Of a stretch of 64,000 nucleotides of DNA, positions 1 to 10,804 are shown piece by piece. Source of the stretch: Planctomycetes bacterium syqfu (lineage in GTDB: Bacteria > Planctomycetota > Phycisphaerae > Phycisphaerales > Phycisphaeraceae); assembly GCA_020974905.1 (NCBI GenBank), contig CP087563.1:124001-188000 (forward strand), in the 5' to 3' direction. How positions within the stretch are numbered: position 1 is the stretch's first letter; every line of letters begins with the position of its first letter. The position numbers were made by a program, and so were the translations under genes. The notes below the pieces were generated by a model. That model ran no database searches and was not told where the DNA came from. It saw only the letters and a list, made by a program, of their open reading frames with translations.

Positions 1-2
1 GG

Positions 3-476
3 TCACTTCTTAAAATCCCGTTGGAGACTTCCGAACTCAAGTCGTACCCGATGGTGATTTTCTCCGGTGACCTGCGTTTCAAACTCTCCAAAGAAGAGAT
101 GGACAAACTCAAAAGTTACATCGATGCTGGCGGTTTTGTGCTGGCTTCAGCAGGATGTTCCAATGAAATCTGGAATGCCAGTTTCAAGAAAATGATCAAA
201 GCTGTTTACCCTGACAGTGAACTCCAGTCGTTAAGTTTGAAGCACCCGATTTTTCATACGCTTTATGATCTGAATCAGCTTAACTCCACCAAGCCCGGTC
301 GCGTGCCGATTCTGTATGGCCTTGAGATCAAGGGGCGGTTGGCGATGGTGTATTCACCCATCGGCATCAACGACACCGCTCATGCAGGTGGTGAGTGCTG
401 CTGCTGTGGCGGTGAGGAGATCATGCAGGCCCCACTGGTCAACGCCAATATCCTGGCCTATGTGTTGACGCATTGA
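3..476 (+). CDS. DUF4159-type protein, C-terminal part (cut by window edge)
   Basis: The reading frame is open to the left edge, so only the C-terminal part is present. Visible family features are a YPMVIFSGD start, a stretch ending in DAGGFVLASAGC, then LSLKHPIFHTLYDLN. These match my memory of the DUF4159 domain, which is common in planctomycetes and sits at the C-terminus of longer exported or membrane proteins. An unusual cluster of four cysteines (GGECCCCGGEE) lies near the end. No function is established for the family. The TTG at position 21 is probably internal rather than a start. About 140 bases separate this gene from gmd, so they need not share a transcript. Confidence 0.7.
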   Translation, partial: SLLKIPLETSELKSYPMVIFSGDLRFKLSKEEMDKLKSYIDAGGFVLASAGCSNEIWNASFKKMIKAVYPDSELQSLSLKHPIFHTLYDLNQLNSTKPGRVPILYGLEIKGRLAMVYSPIGINDTAHAGGECCCCGGEEIMQAPLVNANILAYVLTH

Positions 477-582
477 ACGTATTGAACGGATTGTCGCGTT
501 CTCGGACTTTGTTGGCCAACGTCTGCTTTGAGTTATCAGCAAAGCTAAACCTTTGTCGAGAATGTGCCGACAGTACAAATGA

Positions 583-1665
<1,083 letters not shown>

Positions 1666-1672
1666 AACAATC

Positions 1673-2614
1673 ATGCTTGATCTGACCCAACAAAAAATTT
1701 GTATCACAGGCGGCGCAGGTTTTCTAGGTCGTCATGTCGTTGAAGAACTCAAAACACGTGGCGTGACGGATAACCAATTATTTATCCCTCGTCGCAAGGA
1801 TTTTGATTTGACGGTTGAAGCGGATGTGGCACGACTGTATGAGCAGGTCAAGCCGGATGTGGTGATTCATCTTGCAGCAGAAGTCGGTGGGATTGGTGCC
1901 AATCGTGAGCATCCGGGTCGGTTCTTTTACGCGAATATGGCCATGGGGATGCATCTGGTGGAGTATGCCCGTCGTCATGCGATCACCAAATTTGTGCACA
2001 CGGGTACGGTCTGTGCTTATCCCAAATTCGCCCCGGTTCCCTTCAAGGAGTCGGACATCTGGAATGGGTATCCTGAAGAAACCAATGCGCCTTACGGTGT
2101 TGCCAAGAAAGCCATTTTCGTGATGCTTGATGGCTACAAGCGTGAGTATGGTTTGGATAGCAGCGTCGTCGTGCCGGTAAACCTGTATGGACCGCATGAC
2201 AATTTCGATCTGCATTCGTCACATGTGATTCCTGCATTGATCCGCAAGTGTGAAACAGCGCGTGTCAACGGTGATGAGGCGATCAGTTGCTGGGGCACCG
2301 GCAGTGCATCACGCGAATTTCTTTATGTCGAAGATGCTGCCAAGGGAATCGTCGAAGCGACCGTCAAGCTTGATACCCCCACGCCAGTAAACCTTGGGAC
2401 CGGTAATGAGATTACCATCAAGAATCTCGTCGAACTCATCGCCAGGTTGGTTGGTTTTGAAGGCGAGATCCAATGGGATGCCAGCAAGCCTGACGGCCAA
2501 CCGCGTCGGCAACTCGATACATCACTGGCCAATGAATTACTCGGCTGGCAGGCGCAGGTTGGATTCGAAGACGGCCTGCAAAAGACCATCGCCTGGTGGC
2601 GTGCCAACGCCTGA
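1673..2614 (+). CDS. fcl: GDP-L-fucose synthase
   Basis: NADPH-dependent epimerase/reductase that turns GDP-4-keto-6-deoxymannose into GDP-L-fucose. The N-terminus carries the Rossmann motif ITGGAGFLG. The catalytic pair is Y141 and K145 (APYGVAKKA), and the VNLYGPHDNF and SREFLYVEDAA segments are family hallmarks. I start at ATG 1673, which leaves 7 bases after the gmd stop and places a GGTGA about 12 bases upstream. An in-frame GTG at 1658 would overlap gmd and is the alternative. Translational coupling with gmd is likely. Confidence 0.94.
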   Translation: MLDLTQQKICITGGAGFLGRHVVEELKTRGVTDNQLFIPRRKDFDLTVEADVARLYEQVKPDVVIHLAAEVGGIGANREHPGRFFYANMAMGMHLVEYARRHAITKFVHTGTVCAYPKFAPVPFKESDIWNGYPEETNAPYGVAKKAIFVMLDGYKREYGLDSSVVVPVNLYGPHDNFDLHSSHVIPALIRKCETARVNGDEAISCWGTGSASREFLYVEDAAKGIVEATVKLDTPTPVNLGTGNEITIKNLVELIARLVGFEGEIQWDASKPDGQPRRQLDTSLANELLGWQAQVGFEDGLQKTIAWWRANA

Positions 2615-2676
2615 AAATCACGATCGTTCAACACGTTCTGTTGTTGGAATTGACCTGTAAAAAAACGAATGCATAC

Positions 2677-2704
2677 TTGACATGTTTGTTCTGTGATATA
2701 AAAT
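2677..2704 (+). promoter_or_regulatory. Sigma70-type promoter for the secreted glycosidase gene
   Basis: TTGACA at 2677-2682 is a perfect -35 box. TAAAAT at 2699-2704 is one base off the -10 consensus, and the spacer is 16 bases. Transcription would start near 2711, giving a leader of about 350 bases before the ATG at 3061. The leader is T- and G-rich, and I see no gene or recognisable riboswitch in it. Confidence 0.6.
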
Positions 2705-3060
2705 GCACACGTGTGCAAAAGTGGCTTTTTGTCTCCACTGGCAGCGGCGATGACGCGCTGCAATGGTGGTCTTGCTTTGCACGCATGCTTCATGTGATCG
2801 ATTGGAGACACATTTTGATTTGTTTTCTATGCAGCCAGTTTGAAATGGGCTGTTGACACGTTTTAAAAATATCGGGCGTTTGATCAAGCAGGGGGCTTTG
2901 GGCTTGCCTGGTTGTTGCTTTGCGCCTTTTTGTCTGAGTTGAATACGACGGGTCGTGTAGTGCTGTTCTGCGCGCTTTTTCTTTGTGGTGTTTTTTTGAC
3001 TGTTTGAATGTCGGGGGGATTTCATCTGGCAAAGTTCATGTCATGGTAAGGAGACAACAA

Positions 3061-6000
3061 ATGACAGAATGCTTGAAAAGGTCATTGTCAAAATCAGTTG
3101 GTTTCATGGTCGCGGTTGCAATGCTTGGTATATGCAGCGCGTTGTGCCACGCGGAGGCGTCGGTGCCGGAGTACGATCCCGAGGGGGTGATTCGTACGAC
3201 CAACGCACGGCTTGAGATGACCAGTAGCGGTGTGATCCAACTCTATGACAAGAACAACGTCAGGCATGATATCCACATGGCCATGACGTATGCAGCAGGC
3301 GGGTGGTTGACCCCCGGCAGTTTGCCTGATTTGCAGATCAGTACCAATTCGCAAACGCGTACCACCATGTGTTCGGGCACACTGTATCCGCCCGCGGGAT
3401 CGGTGGACACCATGCCGATACCCATGCGGTATTGGATGCGATTAATGGACAATGGGAAGGTGCGGATTGGAGCTGAATTTGATACGCCACTGGCGATCAA
3501 TGACATCTTGTCCAGCTGCGACATCAAGGATCATGTCCGCCCACGAACCGCATTTATCAATCATGATGTCAAAGCCGATGGCGTTGCCTATCTCATCACG
3601 GACAATAACCCGGTGTTGGGGACGGTGGTGCTTGAAACCCAACCCATTGACGATATCAGCCTGCTTGATGATGTCGCGGATCAAAAAGTCCAGTTTGAAT
3701 TGGTGTCATCCAGAAATGAATATCTCATTGACCGTGATCTGGCTTCCAATGCACACATTGAAGCCAAGTTTGCGATGCCCAATGGTTATGACAATTTCAT
3801 GGCATGGGATGTGATCATGCCAGAGGAGACACCTGCCATTGAGCCTGCTGCGCCAACCTATCTGGGGGATGGACGTATTGTCTGTGGATCGGCTTTCCTG
3901 CAGATGTATTCCAATGGTCAGGAAATCAAACTCGTCGACAGTAATGGAACAACCTATTCCATTCACATGGCCATGGGATTGATCAACGGTCCGGGCTGGT
4001 TCACCATGAGCTATTCCCAGTATGTTCACGACGGCCAGTTCAACATCGACACGCAGAACAAAAAGACTTCGTATTCAGGCAACATTCAACTGCCCGGTGG
4101 CGGTGAATTGCCGGCGACGTTTTATATGCAGTTGCTGGCAAACAACAAAATTCGCATCGGTGCCGACTTCACTCGAACAGGCTCCATTTTTGATGTGATG
4201 AGTTCCTGTGAATTGCGTGCACACATCCGCCCGCACGATGCATTTGTTGGACATGTGATTGAGGCGGCTGGAACAGATTTTCCCATCATCGCGCAACCCC
4301 CGGTCTCCGGTGGCGTGACACTGGTAGCTGGCAGCATCCCCACGGCACGTTTTATGAAAGACAGTCCGTTGCAGACCATCACCTTCGAGCGGGTGGTTAG
4401 TGATTATCAAAGATTGATTGACTACAACACCACTTCGCCATTATTCGATTTACGGTTCAAGGCCAGTGCATCGAGTAATCATGTGGCTTGGGATATCACC
4501 TTGCCACCCACGGATACCAACCCGTCTCAGGAAGCATATGCTGGAACCGATTTCTGGAAATCTGACGTATTGCGTTTACCTGACTATGACAAGAGTGAAA
4601 ACCTCATTTCCAATCCGAGTTTTGAGCATGGCTTGAATTACTGGCAATGGAGTACGCAGGGATCAGCGACGCAGTCACCGGTGTTCAAGCATTACACGGT
4701 GGACAATACGCAAGCTTATGAAGGCAACAACAGCCTGCGAATCACCGGCAAGCAGGGCCAGGCACCTGGACTGATCTCAACCTTTGCCATGCCTGTTGAA
4801 AGCGGCGAAACCTATACTTTGAGTTTCTATGCCAAGGGCAGTTCCTCTGCCGCCAAATTGTGGATGTCCGGCTATACTTCCAAGCACGGTGAGTGGATCC
4901 CCAACATCCCCAGCACGCTGTACCTGACCACGTCCTGGCAGCGATACATCTACACCTTCACCGTCCCCAACTCCATTGCATCCATCGGCATGACCGTCAA
5001 CGCACCGACTTCCGATTGCTATGCATGGATTGATGCCATGCAGTTGGAAAAGGCGTCCTCTGCCAGCAGTTTTACGCAGCGCGCCTATGCCATGAGTCTG
5101 GTGACAGATGAGGATGACAATCTTTTTGAACCCGGTGACAATCCCAACGCCTCCATTCGTATCACCGGGCCAGCAAGTACGTCGGGCCAACTGACCGTCT
5201 ATCTCCAGGATTTTGCAGGCAAGGAATATCAAGTCCAGCAGGACTATTTCAATATCCCTTCAAACGGTCAGACCACCATCACGCAAAATTGGGATACCAA
5301 CCTCGATCGCGGCCTGTATGTCGTCAAGATGATTGCCACGGTCAACAGCATCGATTACCGGGACTTTGACCGCATCGCCATCATGCCCTTTGCCACCGCG
5401 TCCACACCCGGTCGTCAACTTTTCACCATTCATGGCGGGGCGACGCAGCAACTGGGGGAATGGGATCGCCAATATGACTACTTCACCAAAATGGGTGTCG
5501 GTTCATCCCTGTTTTTCGATCCCGCGCCATCAGGTGTCTACAGCGTGCTTGCCAGTCACAACTTCACCAATCTCAGTTCCATTCTTGATGGCGGACACCG
5601 TGCTGATTCGTTGAGTATCGATTTGAAAGACGATTTTGATTTGACCAGCACAGAGCTTTCCAACCTGCAAACCTATGCCTACAACAAGGCCATGGCCAAC
5701 CCGCAGATTACCCATTGGAAACTGGTCAACGAACCCAACACGTCGCAGTCTTCATCCGCAGAGTTAACCGACATGGTCGAGGCCATAGCAGCGCTGTCTG
5801 CTGGCATCAAACAGGCCAACGCCAACGCCAAGGTCATGACCAACGATCCTTCAAATATGAGTCCGACGGCAGGCATCAATTACATCGATAAACTCCTGGA
5901 ATATGGTGCAGGTTCGTTCTGTGACATCGTGGCGATTCATCCCTATCGCCAGCAACCCGAATCGCCGGACATTGATGCGGACTTTGCAACTTTGATGAGC

Positions 6001-6651
6001 AAGCTTACGGAGAATTCGTTTACCGGTGATGTCTGGCTGACCGAAGGCGTGTATTACAACAATTACATTCTGCCCAATCTGGGATTGAACACACATGTCG
6101 GTTGTTCGACGGACAGTTACCGTGCAGGCGACTTTTCCTATGACATGGGTTGGGGCGAACGGATGAGTGCGGCTTACACCGCGCGGAGTTACCTGGCTGC
6201 CATGAAATATGGTGACCGCGTCAAGCTGTTCGTCGATTGGGGCATGACAACCAACAGCATGTTGGACTATGACCTGACAGCTACCGGCGCAACCTTTGCA
6301 GTCAACACATTGGTTCACACGCTGGGGAATGCTGTCTATGCTGGCCAGCCGGATATTGCTTCAGGCGTGCGTTGTTACGTGTTCACCGACACGCAAAGTC
6401 GACGTGTGGCCGCGATCTGGGCATATGGCTTTGATACAGATAGTGGCAACAAGGAAGCGGGCAAGCTGGATGTGTCCAATCTGCTGAGTGTCTATTCATC
6501 CAGCGATCTGCAACTCATTGATTTTATGGGCAACAGTGCGGTTGTCCCCGAAGAAGTGAAGCTTTATCCCTGGCCGATTTTTATCCGTGCTGAGACAGGC
6601 AGTGCTTCGACTCTGATCAATGCACTGGATCAGGCGACGTACACACCTTAA
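3061..6651 (+). CDS. Secreted multidomain glycosidase (clan GH-A-like) with duplicated N-terminal domain and CBM
   Basis: About 1196 residues. The start is fixed by AAGGAG at 3048-3053, seven bases before ATG 3061; a signal peptide (VAVAMLGICSALCHAEA) follows. Two homologous domains of roughly 220-240 residues fill residues 30-500. Each has an IHMAM segment, a later KIRIGA/KVRIGAEF strand, an SSC segment, HxRP, then AWDIxLP or AWDVIMP at the end; I do not recognise the fold. Next comes a CBM4/9-like jelly roll opening NLISNPSFEHGLNYW. The C-terminal half resembles a TIM-barrel hydrolase with the acid/base motif NEP (E891) and a candidate nucleophile E995 in WLTEG. Spacing of about 100 residues fits clan GH-A, perhaps GH39-like. 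The substrate cannot be read. It probably acts outside the cytoplasm on polysaccharide. Confidence 0.75.
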   Translation: MTECLKRSLSKSVGFMVAVAMLGICSALCHAEASVPEYDPEGVIRTTNARLEMTSSGVIQLYDKNNVRHDIHMAMTYAAGGWLTPGSLPDLQISTNSQTRTTMCSGTLYPPAGSVDTMPIPMRYWMRLMDNGKVRIGAEFDTPLAINDILSSCDIKDHVRPRTAFINHDVKADGVAYLITDNNPVLGTVVLETQPIDDISLLDDVADQKVQFELVSSRNEYLIDRDLASNAHIEAKFAMPNGYDNFMAWDVIMPEETPAIEPAAPTYLGDGRIVCGSAFLQMYSNGQEIKLVDSNGTTYSIHMAMGLINGPGWFTMSYSQYVHDGQFNIDTQNKKTSYSGNIQLPGGGELPATFYMQLLANNKIRIGADFTRTGSIFDVMSSCELRAHIRPHDAFVGHVIEAAGTDFPIIAQPPVSGGVTLVAGSIPTARFMKDSPLQTITFERVVSDYQRLIDYNTTSPLFDLRFKASASSNHVAWDITLPPTDTNPSQEAYAGTDFWKSDVLRLPDYDKSENLISNPSFEHGLNYWQWSTQGSATQSPVFKHYTVDNTQAYEGNNSLRITGKQGQAPGLISTFAMPVESGETYTLSFYAKGSSSAAKLWMSGYTSKHGEWIPNIPSTLYLTTSWQRYIYTFTVPNSIASIGMTVNAPTSDCYAWIDAMQLEKASSASSFTQRAYAMSLVTDEDDNLFEPGDNPNASIRITGPASTSGQLTVYLQDFAGKEYQVQQDYFNIPSNGQTTITQNWDTNLDRGLYVVKMIATVNSIDYRDFDRIAIMPFATASTPGRQLFTIHGGATQQLGEWDRQYDYFTKMGVGSSLFFDPAPSGVYSVLASHNFTNLSSILDGGHRADSLSIDLKDDFDLTSTELSNLQTYAYNKAMANPQITHWKLVNEPNTSQSSSAELTDMVEAIAALSAGIKQANANAKVMTNDPSNMSPTAGINYIDKLLEYGAGSFCDIVAIHPYRQQPESPDIDADFATLMSKLTENSFTGDVWLTEGVYYNNYILPNLGLNTHVGCSTDSYRAGDFSYDMGWGERMSAAYTARSYLAAMKYGDRVKLFVDWGMTTNSMLDYDLTATGATFAVNTLVHTLGNAVYAGQPDIASGVRCYVFTDTQSRRVAAIWAYGFDTDSGNKEAGKLDVSNLLSVYSSSDLQLIDFMGNSAVVPEEVKLYPWPIFIRAETGSASTLINALDQATYTP

Positions 6652-6746
6652 TCAAACATGATCTCATGACGCGTTTGGGCTAAATGGGTAACAGGATCAA
6701 TCGTAACCAGATGGGATAAGGTCTGTCGTGACATTCCAATCATCCC

Positions 6747-7736
6747 ATGAATCGGATATCCTGTTACCCCATGCCCAAAGGCCCAGTCATTACGATCGGC
6801 AATTTTGATGGTGTCCACCTTGGACATCAGGCGATCCTGTCGCGCGCCCACAAGTTGGCGGATGATCTGCATGCCCCCATGTTGGCCATCACATTCGACC
6901 CTCCCCCAGCACATCTGATCCGACCCCAGATGCCCATGCAGTCGCTTGGGAGTATTGATCGACGTGTTGAGAAACTCAAAAAAGCCGGCGCGGATGATGT
7001 GAAGGTGATCACGCCAACTCCCGATTGGCTGCACCAGGCGCCGGATGCCTTTATCCAGAGTCTGCTTGATGAACATCACATGACCGGCATGGTCGAAGGT
7101 GAAGACTTTCACTTTGGCCAGAATCGTCTTGGTGATGTCGCGAAACTCAAAACACTCGGCCAAGACATGGGCTTTGCAGTGGATGTCGTGGAGCCGGTCG
7201 AGGTTCTGCTCAACGATCAATTGGTCACGCGCGTCAGCAGCACACTCACACGCTGGTTACTGGCGCACGGTCGCGTTGCTGACGCGGCCCGATGTCTGGG
7301 GCATGCCTATGAGTTGGAAGCCACCGTCATTCATGGCGAAAAACGCGGTCGGACCATTGGCATCCCGACCGTGAATCTGGATTTAAATCAGGTTTACGGT
7401 CGTGCGTTGCCTGCTGATGCGGTGTATGCAGGTTGGGGGATCTTGTCTGACGGTTCGCAATTTCCCGCAGCAATCAGCATGGGCATGAAGCCGACCTTTG
7501 CAGGGCAGATACGCACACTTGAAGCGCATCTGCTTGGGTATGACGGGGACCTGTATGATCAGACAGTGACGCTGTCGTTTGCCCGTTGGATGCGACATCA
7601 GCAGCCTTTCCCGAGTTTTACCGTCCTCCGCAAGCAACTGGATCGCGACCTGTCTCAGATTCGAGATTGGGTCCAGCGGGATAGTCTTTCCATTAATGAT
7701 ACGAATCAGAAAGCAGTGACATTTGATGAAGTATGA
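6747..7736 (+). CDS. ribF: Bifunctional riboflavin kinase / FAD synthetase
   Basis: Phosphorylates riboflavin to FMN and adenylates FMN to FAD. The N-terminal nucleotidyltransferase half shows GNFDGVHLGH, and the EGEDFHFGQNR segment follows. The riboflavin-kinase half shows RGRTIGIPTVNL and ends after a TVTLSFARWMRHQQPF-like region. At 329 residues it is slightly longer than usual; an ATG at 6771 would remove eight N-terminal residues. It overlaps the next gene by 11 bases, so the two are likely co-transcribed and translationally coupled. The other flavin gene in the window, ribBX at 41.2 kb, is unlinked. Confidence 0.95.
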   Translation: MNRISCYPMPKGPVITIGNFDGVHLGHQAILSRAHKLADDLHAPMLAITFDPPPAHLIRPQMPMQSLGSIDRRVEKLKKAGADDVKVITPTPDWLHQAPDAFIQSLLDEHHMTGMVEGEDFHFGQNRLGDVAKLKTLGQDMGFAVDVVEPVEVLLNDQLVTRVSSTLTRWLLAHGRVADAARCLGHAYELEATVIHGEKRGRTIGIPTVNLDLNQVYGRALPADAVYAGWGILSDGSQFPAAISMGMKPTFAGQIRTLEAHLLGYDGDLYDQTVTLSFARWMRHQQPFPSFTVLRKQLDRDLSQIRDWVQRDSLSINDTNQKAVTFDEV

Positions 7737-8718
7737 ATCCAATATCACCTTGCAGGCTGCGGGGCAGAAATTGCGTGTTGCCAAGAAGATCGTGGTGACC
7801 ACGCACGCCAAACCTGACGGCGATGCCTTTGGCAGTGTCATTGCATTGTGCGAAGTCCTTCGACGTCAGCAGACGGATGTGACCGCGCTGTTCATGCCAC
7901 CCATCCCCGATGGCTTGACGGATATCTGTGGCGAAGTGGCGATCACGCTGTTTGATGATGACTACCAACTGCCTGAAGCCGATTTGTATGTCGTGGTGGA
8001 TACCGGCGCGTGGGCCCAGGTTTCGCCCATCCGTGAGCAGTTGGAAAAACACCTGGACAAGACTTTGGTCATTGATCATCACATCAGTGGTGATATCCAA
8101 GCCGCGTTCAAATTCATTGACTCCAAGGCTGCAGCCTGCGCTGAGATCATCGCGCGGTTTGTCGATGAGTTGATGGCACATGTTTTTGAAGACAAGGTCG
8201 TCTCCAACGCGCTGTATGTCGGCATTGCCACCGACACCGGTTGGTTTAAGTTTTCCAACACCCGCCCGCAAACCCATGAACTGGCTGCCCGACTTATTGC
8301 AGCAGGGGTGGATCATGCAGCCTTGTACGCCAAGTGCGAACAGACCGAGCGCCCTGAAAAACTCAAGCTGATGATCCGGGCGTTATCGAGTCTGGAATTA
8401 CTCAATGATGCCAACGCTGCGGTGATGGTGTTGCGCAAGGCAGACTTCACCGAGACCGGTGCTTTGCCTGTAGAGACCGAACGCTTCGTGGATATCCCGC
8501 AGGTGGTCTCGTCGGTGCAGGTTGTGGTGCTTATCTGTGAAGCGACTGACGGCGGGCCGATCCGTATCAGCTTCCGTTCCAAACCCGGTGAAAACGCGGT
8601 GAATGTCGCGGATTTGGCAGCGAATTTCGGCGGTGGCGGACACGCTCGCGCTGCCGGTGCCAAGGTCGATGGTGATCTGGATCAGACAATCGAAAAAATC
8701 CGCAACTTGCTCAGCTAA
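7726..8718 (+). CDS. nrnA: DHH-family phosphoesterase, NrnA-like oligoribonuclease / pAp phosphatase
   Basis: Probably degrades nanoRNA and/or dephosphorylates 3'-phosphoadenosine 5'-phosphate using manganese. The DHH motifs are in order: THAKPDGDAFGS (H27, D31, D33), VVDTGAW (D92) and VIDHH (D117-H119). GWFKFSNTRP is next, and the DHHA1 domain ends with the glycine-rich GGGGHARAAGAK. About 330 residues is normal for the family. I choose ATG 7726 over the adjacent TTG 7723. It overlaps ribF by 11 bases. NrnA versus other DHH subfamilies is inferred from overall layout. Confidence 0.88.
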   Translation: MKYESNITLQAAGQKLRVAKKIVVTTHAKPDGDAFGSVIALCEVLRRQQTDVTALFMPPIPDGLTDICGEVAITLFDDDYQLPEADLYVVVDTGAWAQVSPIREQLEKHLDKTLVIDHHISGDIQAAFKFIDSKAAACAEIIARFVDELMAHVFEDKVVSNALYVGIATDTGWFKFSNTRPQTHELAARLIAAGVDHAALYAKCEQTERPEKLKLMIRALSSLELLNDANAAVMVLRKADFTETGALPVETERFVDIPQVVSSVQVVVLICEATDGGPIRISFRSKPGENAVNVADLAANFGGGGHARAAGAKVDGDLDQTIEKIRNLLS

Positions 8719-8823
8719 GACTGATTCGCAACACATCTAACCAAAGCCACAACCCCATCATCGGATTCTTTGCTACAATGTTCGCTTCCCGATTTGGAAG
8801 ACGTAACCAAAGGATTCTATGTC

Positions 8824-10530
8824 ATGAGTCAACTCAACAAGTACTCCGCACGTATCACGCAACCCGCCAGCCAGGGCGCCTCCCAGGCCATGCTCTATGC
8901 CACCGGCTTGTCTGCCGAAGACATGAACAAGCCCCAGGTCGGTATCGGCAGCGTCTGGTACGACGGCAACCCCTGTAACATGCACCTCAACGACTTCGGC
9001 ACGAAGGTCAAAACCGGTGTCGAAGAAGCCGGCATGGTCGGCATGCGCTTCAGCACCATTGGTGTCTCTGACGGTATCTCCATGGGCACCGATGGGATGA
9101 GCTATTCGCTGCAATCCCGTGACATCATCGCGGACAGCTTTGAAACGATCATGGCTGCACAGTGGTATGACGCGATGGTCACCATCCCCGGTTGTGATAA
9201 AAACATGCCCGGCACCGTCATGGCCATGGCACGCCTGAACCGTCCTGCCATCATGATCTACGGTGGCACCATCAAAGCCGGTTGTGCGGTCATCGACGAC
9301 AAGGAAGAAAAACTCGACGTTGTCAGCGCGTTCCAGGCCTACGGCCAAGCCATCACCGGCGCGATCACCGAAGATCAACGCAAGACCATCATCAACAAAG
9401 CCTGCCCCGGTGCTGGCGCCTGTGGTGGCATGTACACCGCCAACACCATGGCCTCCTTCATCGAATGCATGGGTTTGAGCTTGCCTTACTCATCCTGCAC
9501 ACCCGCAGAAGACCCCGACAAGGAAGCCGAATGTCTGAACGCTGGTAAAGCGATTTTGAATCTACTTGAGAAAGATCTCAAACCCCGTGACATCGTCACC
9601 AAGCAGTCCTTCATCAATGCCATGGTCTTGACCATCGTCACTGGTGGATCAACCAATGCAGTGCTGCACTCCATTGCCATGGCACGTGCGTTTGATATCG
9701 AACTGACCATCGAAGACTGGCAGGAAATCAGCAACAAAACACCGTTCCTCTGTGACCTCAAGCCTTCAGGCAAGTACGTCATGGAAGACCTCCACGCCAT
9801 CGGTGGCACACCTGCACTGATCAAGATGCTCATCGAAAAAGACATGATCGACGGCTCGCAAATGACCGTCACCGGCAAGACACTCTGGGAAAACGTCAAG
9901 GATTGTCCGACCATCAAGCCCTACGGCGAAGGTGAAGATCAACAGCCCATCGTCAAGCCCTTCGACGCGCCGGTCAAGGAAGACGGACACATCCAGATCA
10001 TGCGTGGCAACTTTGCACCCGGTGGCAGCGTCGGCAAAATCACCGGTAAACAAGGCACATCCTTCACCGGCACGGCTCGCGTGTTCGACTGTGAAGAAGA
10101 TATGCTCAAGGGCCTGGAAGACGGTGAAATCAAATCCGGTGACGTCATCATCATCCGCTACGAAGGTCCAAAGGGTGGACCGGGCATGCCCGAAATGCTC
10201 ACCCCGACTTCCGCGCTGGCCGGTGCTGGCATGATCAACGATGTCGCGCTCATCACCGACGGACGCTTCTCCGGCGGTAGCCACGGATTCATCATCGGTC
10301 ACGTCGTCCCCGAAGCCATCGAAGGCGGCCCCATCGCGTTCGTCAAGTCCGGCGACAAAGTCACCATCGACACCAAGGCTCATGAAATCAACATGGATGT
10401 CAGCGATGAAGAGTTGGCTAAACGCAAGGAAGGCTGGACCGCCCCGGCATACAAGGCTTCCAAAGGCACACTCTACAAGTACATCAAAAACGTCAAAGAT
10501 GCATCACACGGTTGCGTCACTGACGAGTGA
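8824..10530 (+). CDS. ilvD: Dihydroxy-acid dehydratase
   Basis: Iron-sulfur enzyme of valine, leucine and isoleucine synthesis, dehydrating 2,3-dihydroxy acids to 2-oxo acids. Cluster ligands are C51 (DGNPCN), C124 (PGCDKNMPG) and C200 ([12 protein letters not shown]). The GGSTNAVLH and [10 protein letters not shown] segments are also typical. The predicted length of 568 residues is standard for the shorter, 2Fe-2S-type enzymes. The start is ATG 8824 with AAAGGA at 8809-8814; an upstream TTG extension has no support. A strong intrinsic terminator follows the stop, so it is the last gene of its transcript. Confidence 0.97.
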   Translation: MSQLNKYSARITQPASQGASQAMLYATGLSAEDMNKPQVGIGSVWYDGNPCNMHLNDFGTKVKTGVEEAGMVGMRFSTIGVSDGISMGTDGMSYSLQSRDIIADSFETIMAAQWYDAMVTIPGCDKNMPGTVMAMARLNRPAIMIYGGTIKAGCAVIDDKEEKLDVVSAFQAYGQAITGAITEDQRKTIINKACPGAGACGGMYTANTMASFIECMGLSLPYSSCTPAEDPDKEAECLNAGKAILNLLEKDLKPRDIVTKQSFINAMVLTIVTGGSTNAVLHSIAMARAFDIELTIEDWQEISNKTPFLCDLKPSGKYVMEDLHAIGGTPALIKMLIEKDMIDGSQMTVTGKTLWENVKDCPTIKPYGEGEDQQPIVKPFDAPVKEDGHIQIMRGNFAPGGSVGKITGKQGTSFTGTARVFDCEEDMLKGLEDGEIKSGDVIIIRYEGPKGGPGMPEMLTPTSALAGAGMINDVALITDGRFSGGSHGFIIGHVVPEAIEGGPIAFVKSGDKVTIDTKAHEINMDVSDEELAKRKEGWTAPAYKASKGTLYKYIKNVKDASHGCVTDE

Positions 10531-10557
10531 TTGACACTTATATAGCAGTATAAAACG

Positions 10558-10590
10558 AAAACACCCATCATCGCGAATGGGTGTTTTTTG
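10558..10590 (+). terminator. Rho-independent terminator of ilvD
   Basis: An 11-base arm (AAAACACCCAT) pairs with ATGGGTGTTTT and is followed by more T residues. It lies about 30 bases after the ilvD stop. Confidence 0.9.
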
Positions 10591-10637
10591 TTTTATTGAC
10601 GATGTCGGAGTTGTTTGTGTCACGAGATAAACTGCTG

Positions 10638-10742
10638 CGCAGTTTCAGCATTGCGTTGCAATGCAGCTATTGTATTTGATCATCAGATCATGTACGACAG
10701 GGTATGAAATAGCTGCGTTGCGACGCAACGCTGATTCGTCGA
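10638..10742. repeat. Palindromic repeat, AGCTATT-hairpin family, inverted pair
   Basis: Two 17-nt hairpins with 7-base arms and 3-base loops face each other at 10648-10664 (GCATTGC/GCAATGC) and 10715-10731 (GCGTTGC/GCAACGC). Each has AGCTATT on its inward side, and CAG or its complement CTG touches the outward side of each hairpin. The two halves differ at paired stem positions, so pairing is preserved. The rest of the 10531-10804 gap, apart from the ilvD terminator, shows no gene. A larger cluster of the same family lies at 42407-42685. Confidence 0.85.
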
Positions 10743-10804
10743 AGACGGATATTTAATCGATCACTGTTACACATCAATGTAAACAGCGCACTCAAACGCG
10801 ACAC

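Noticed and set aside
8773-10383. Open frames on the minus strand opposite ilvD
   Set aside because: They mirror ilvD and have no family resemblance or ribosome sites.
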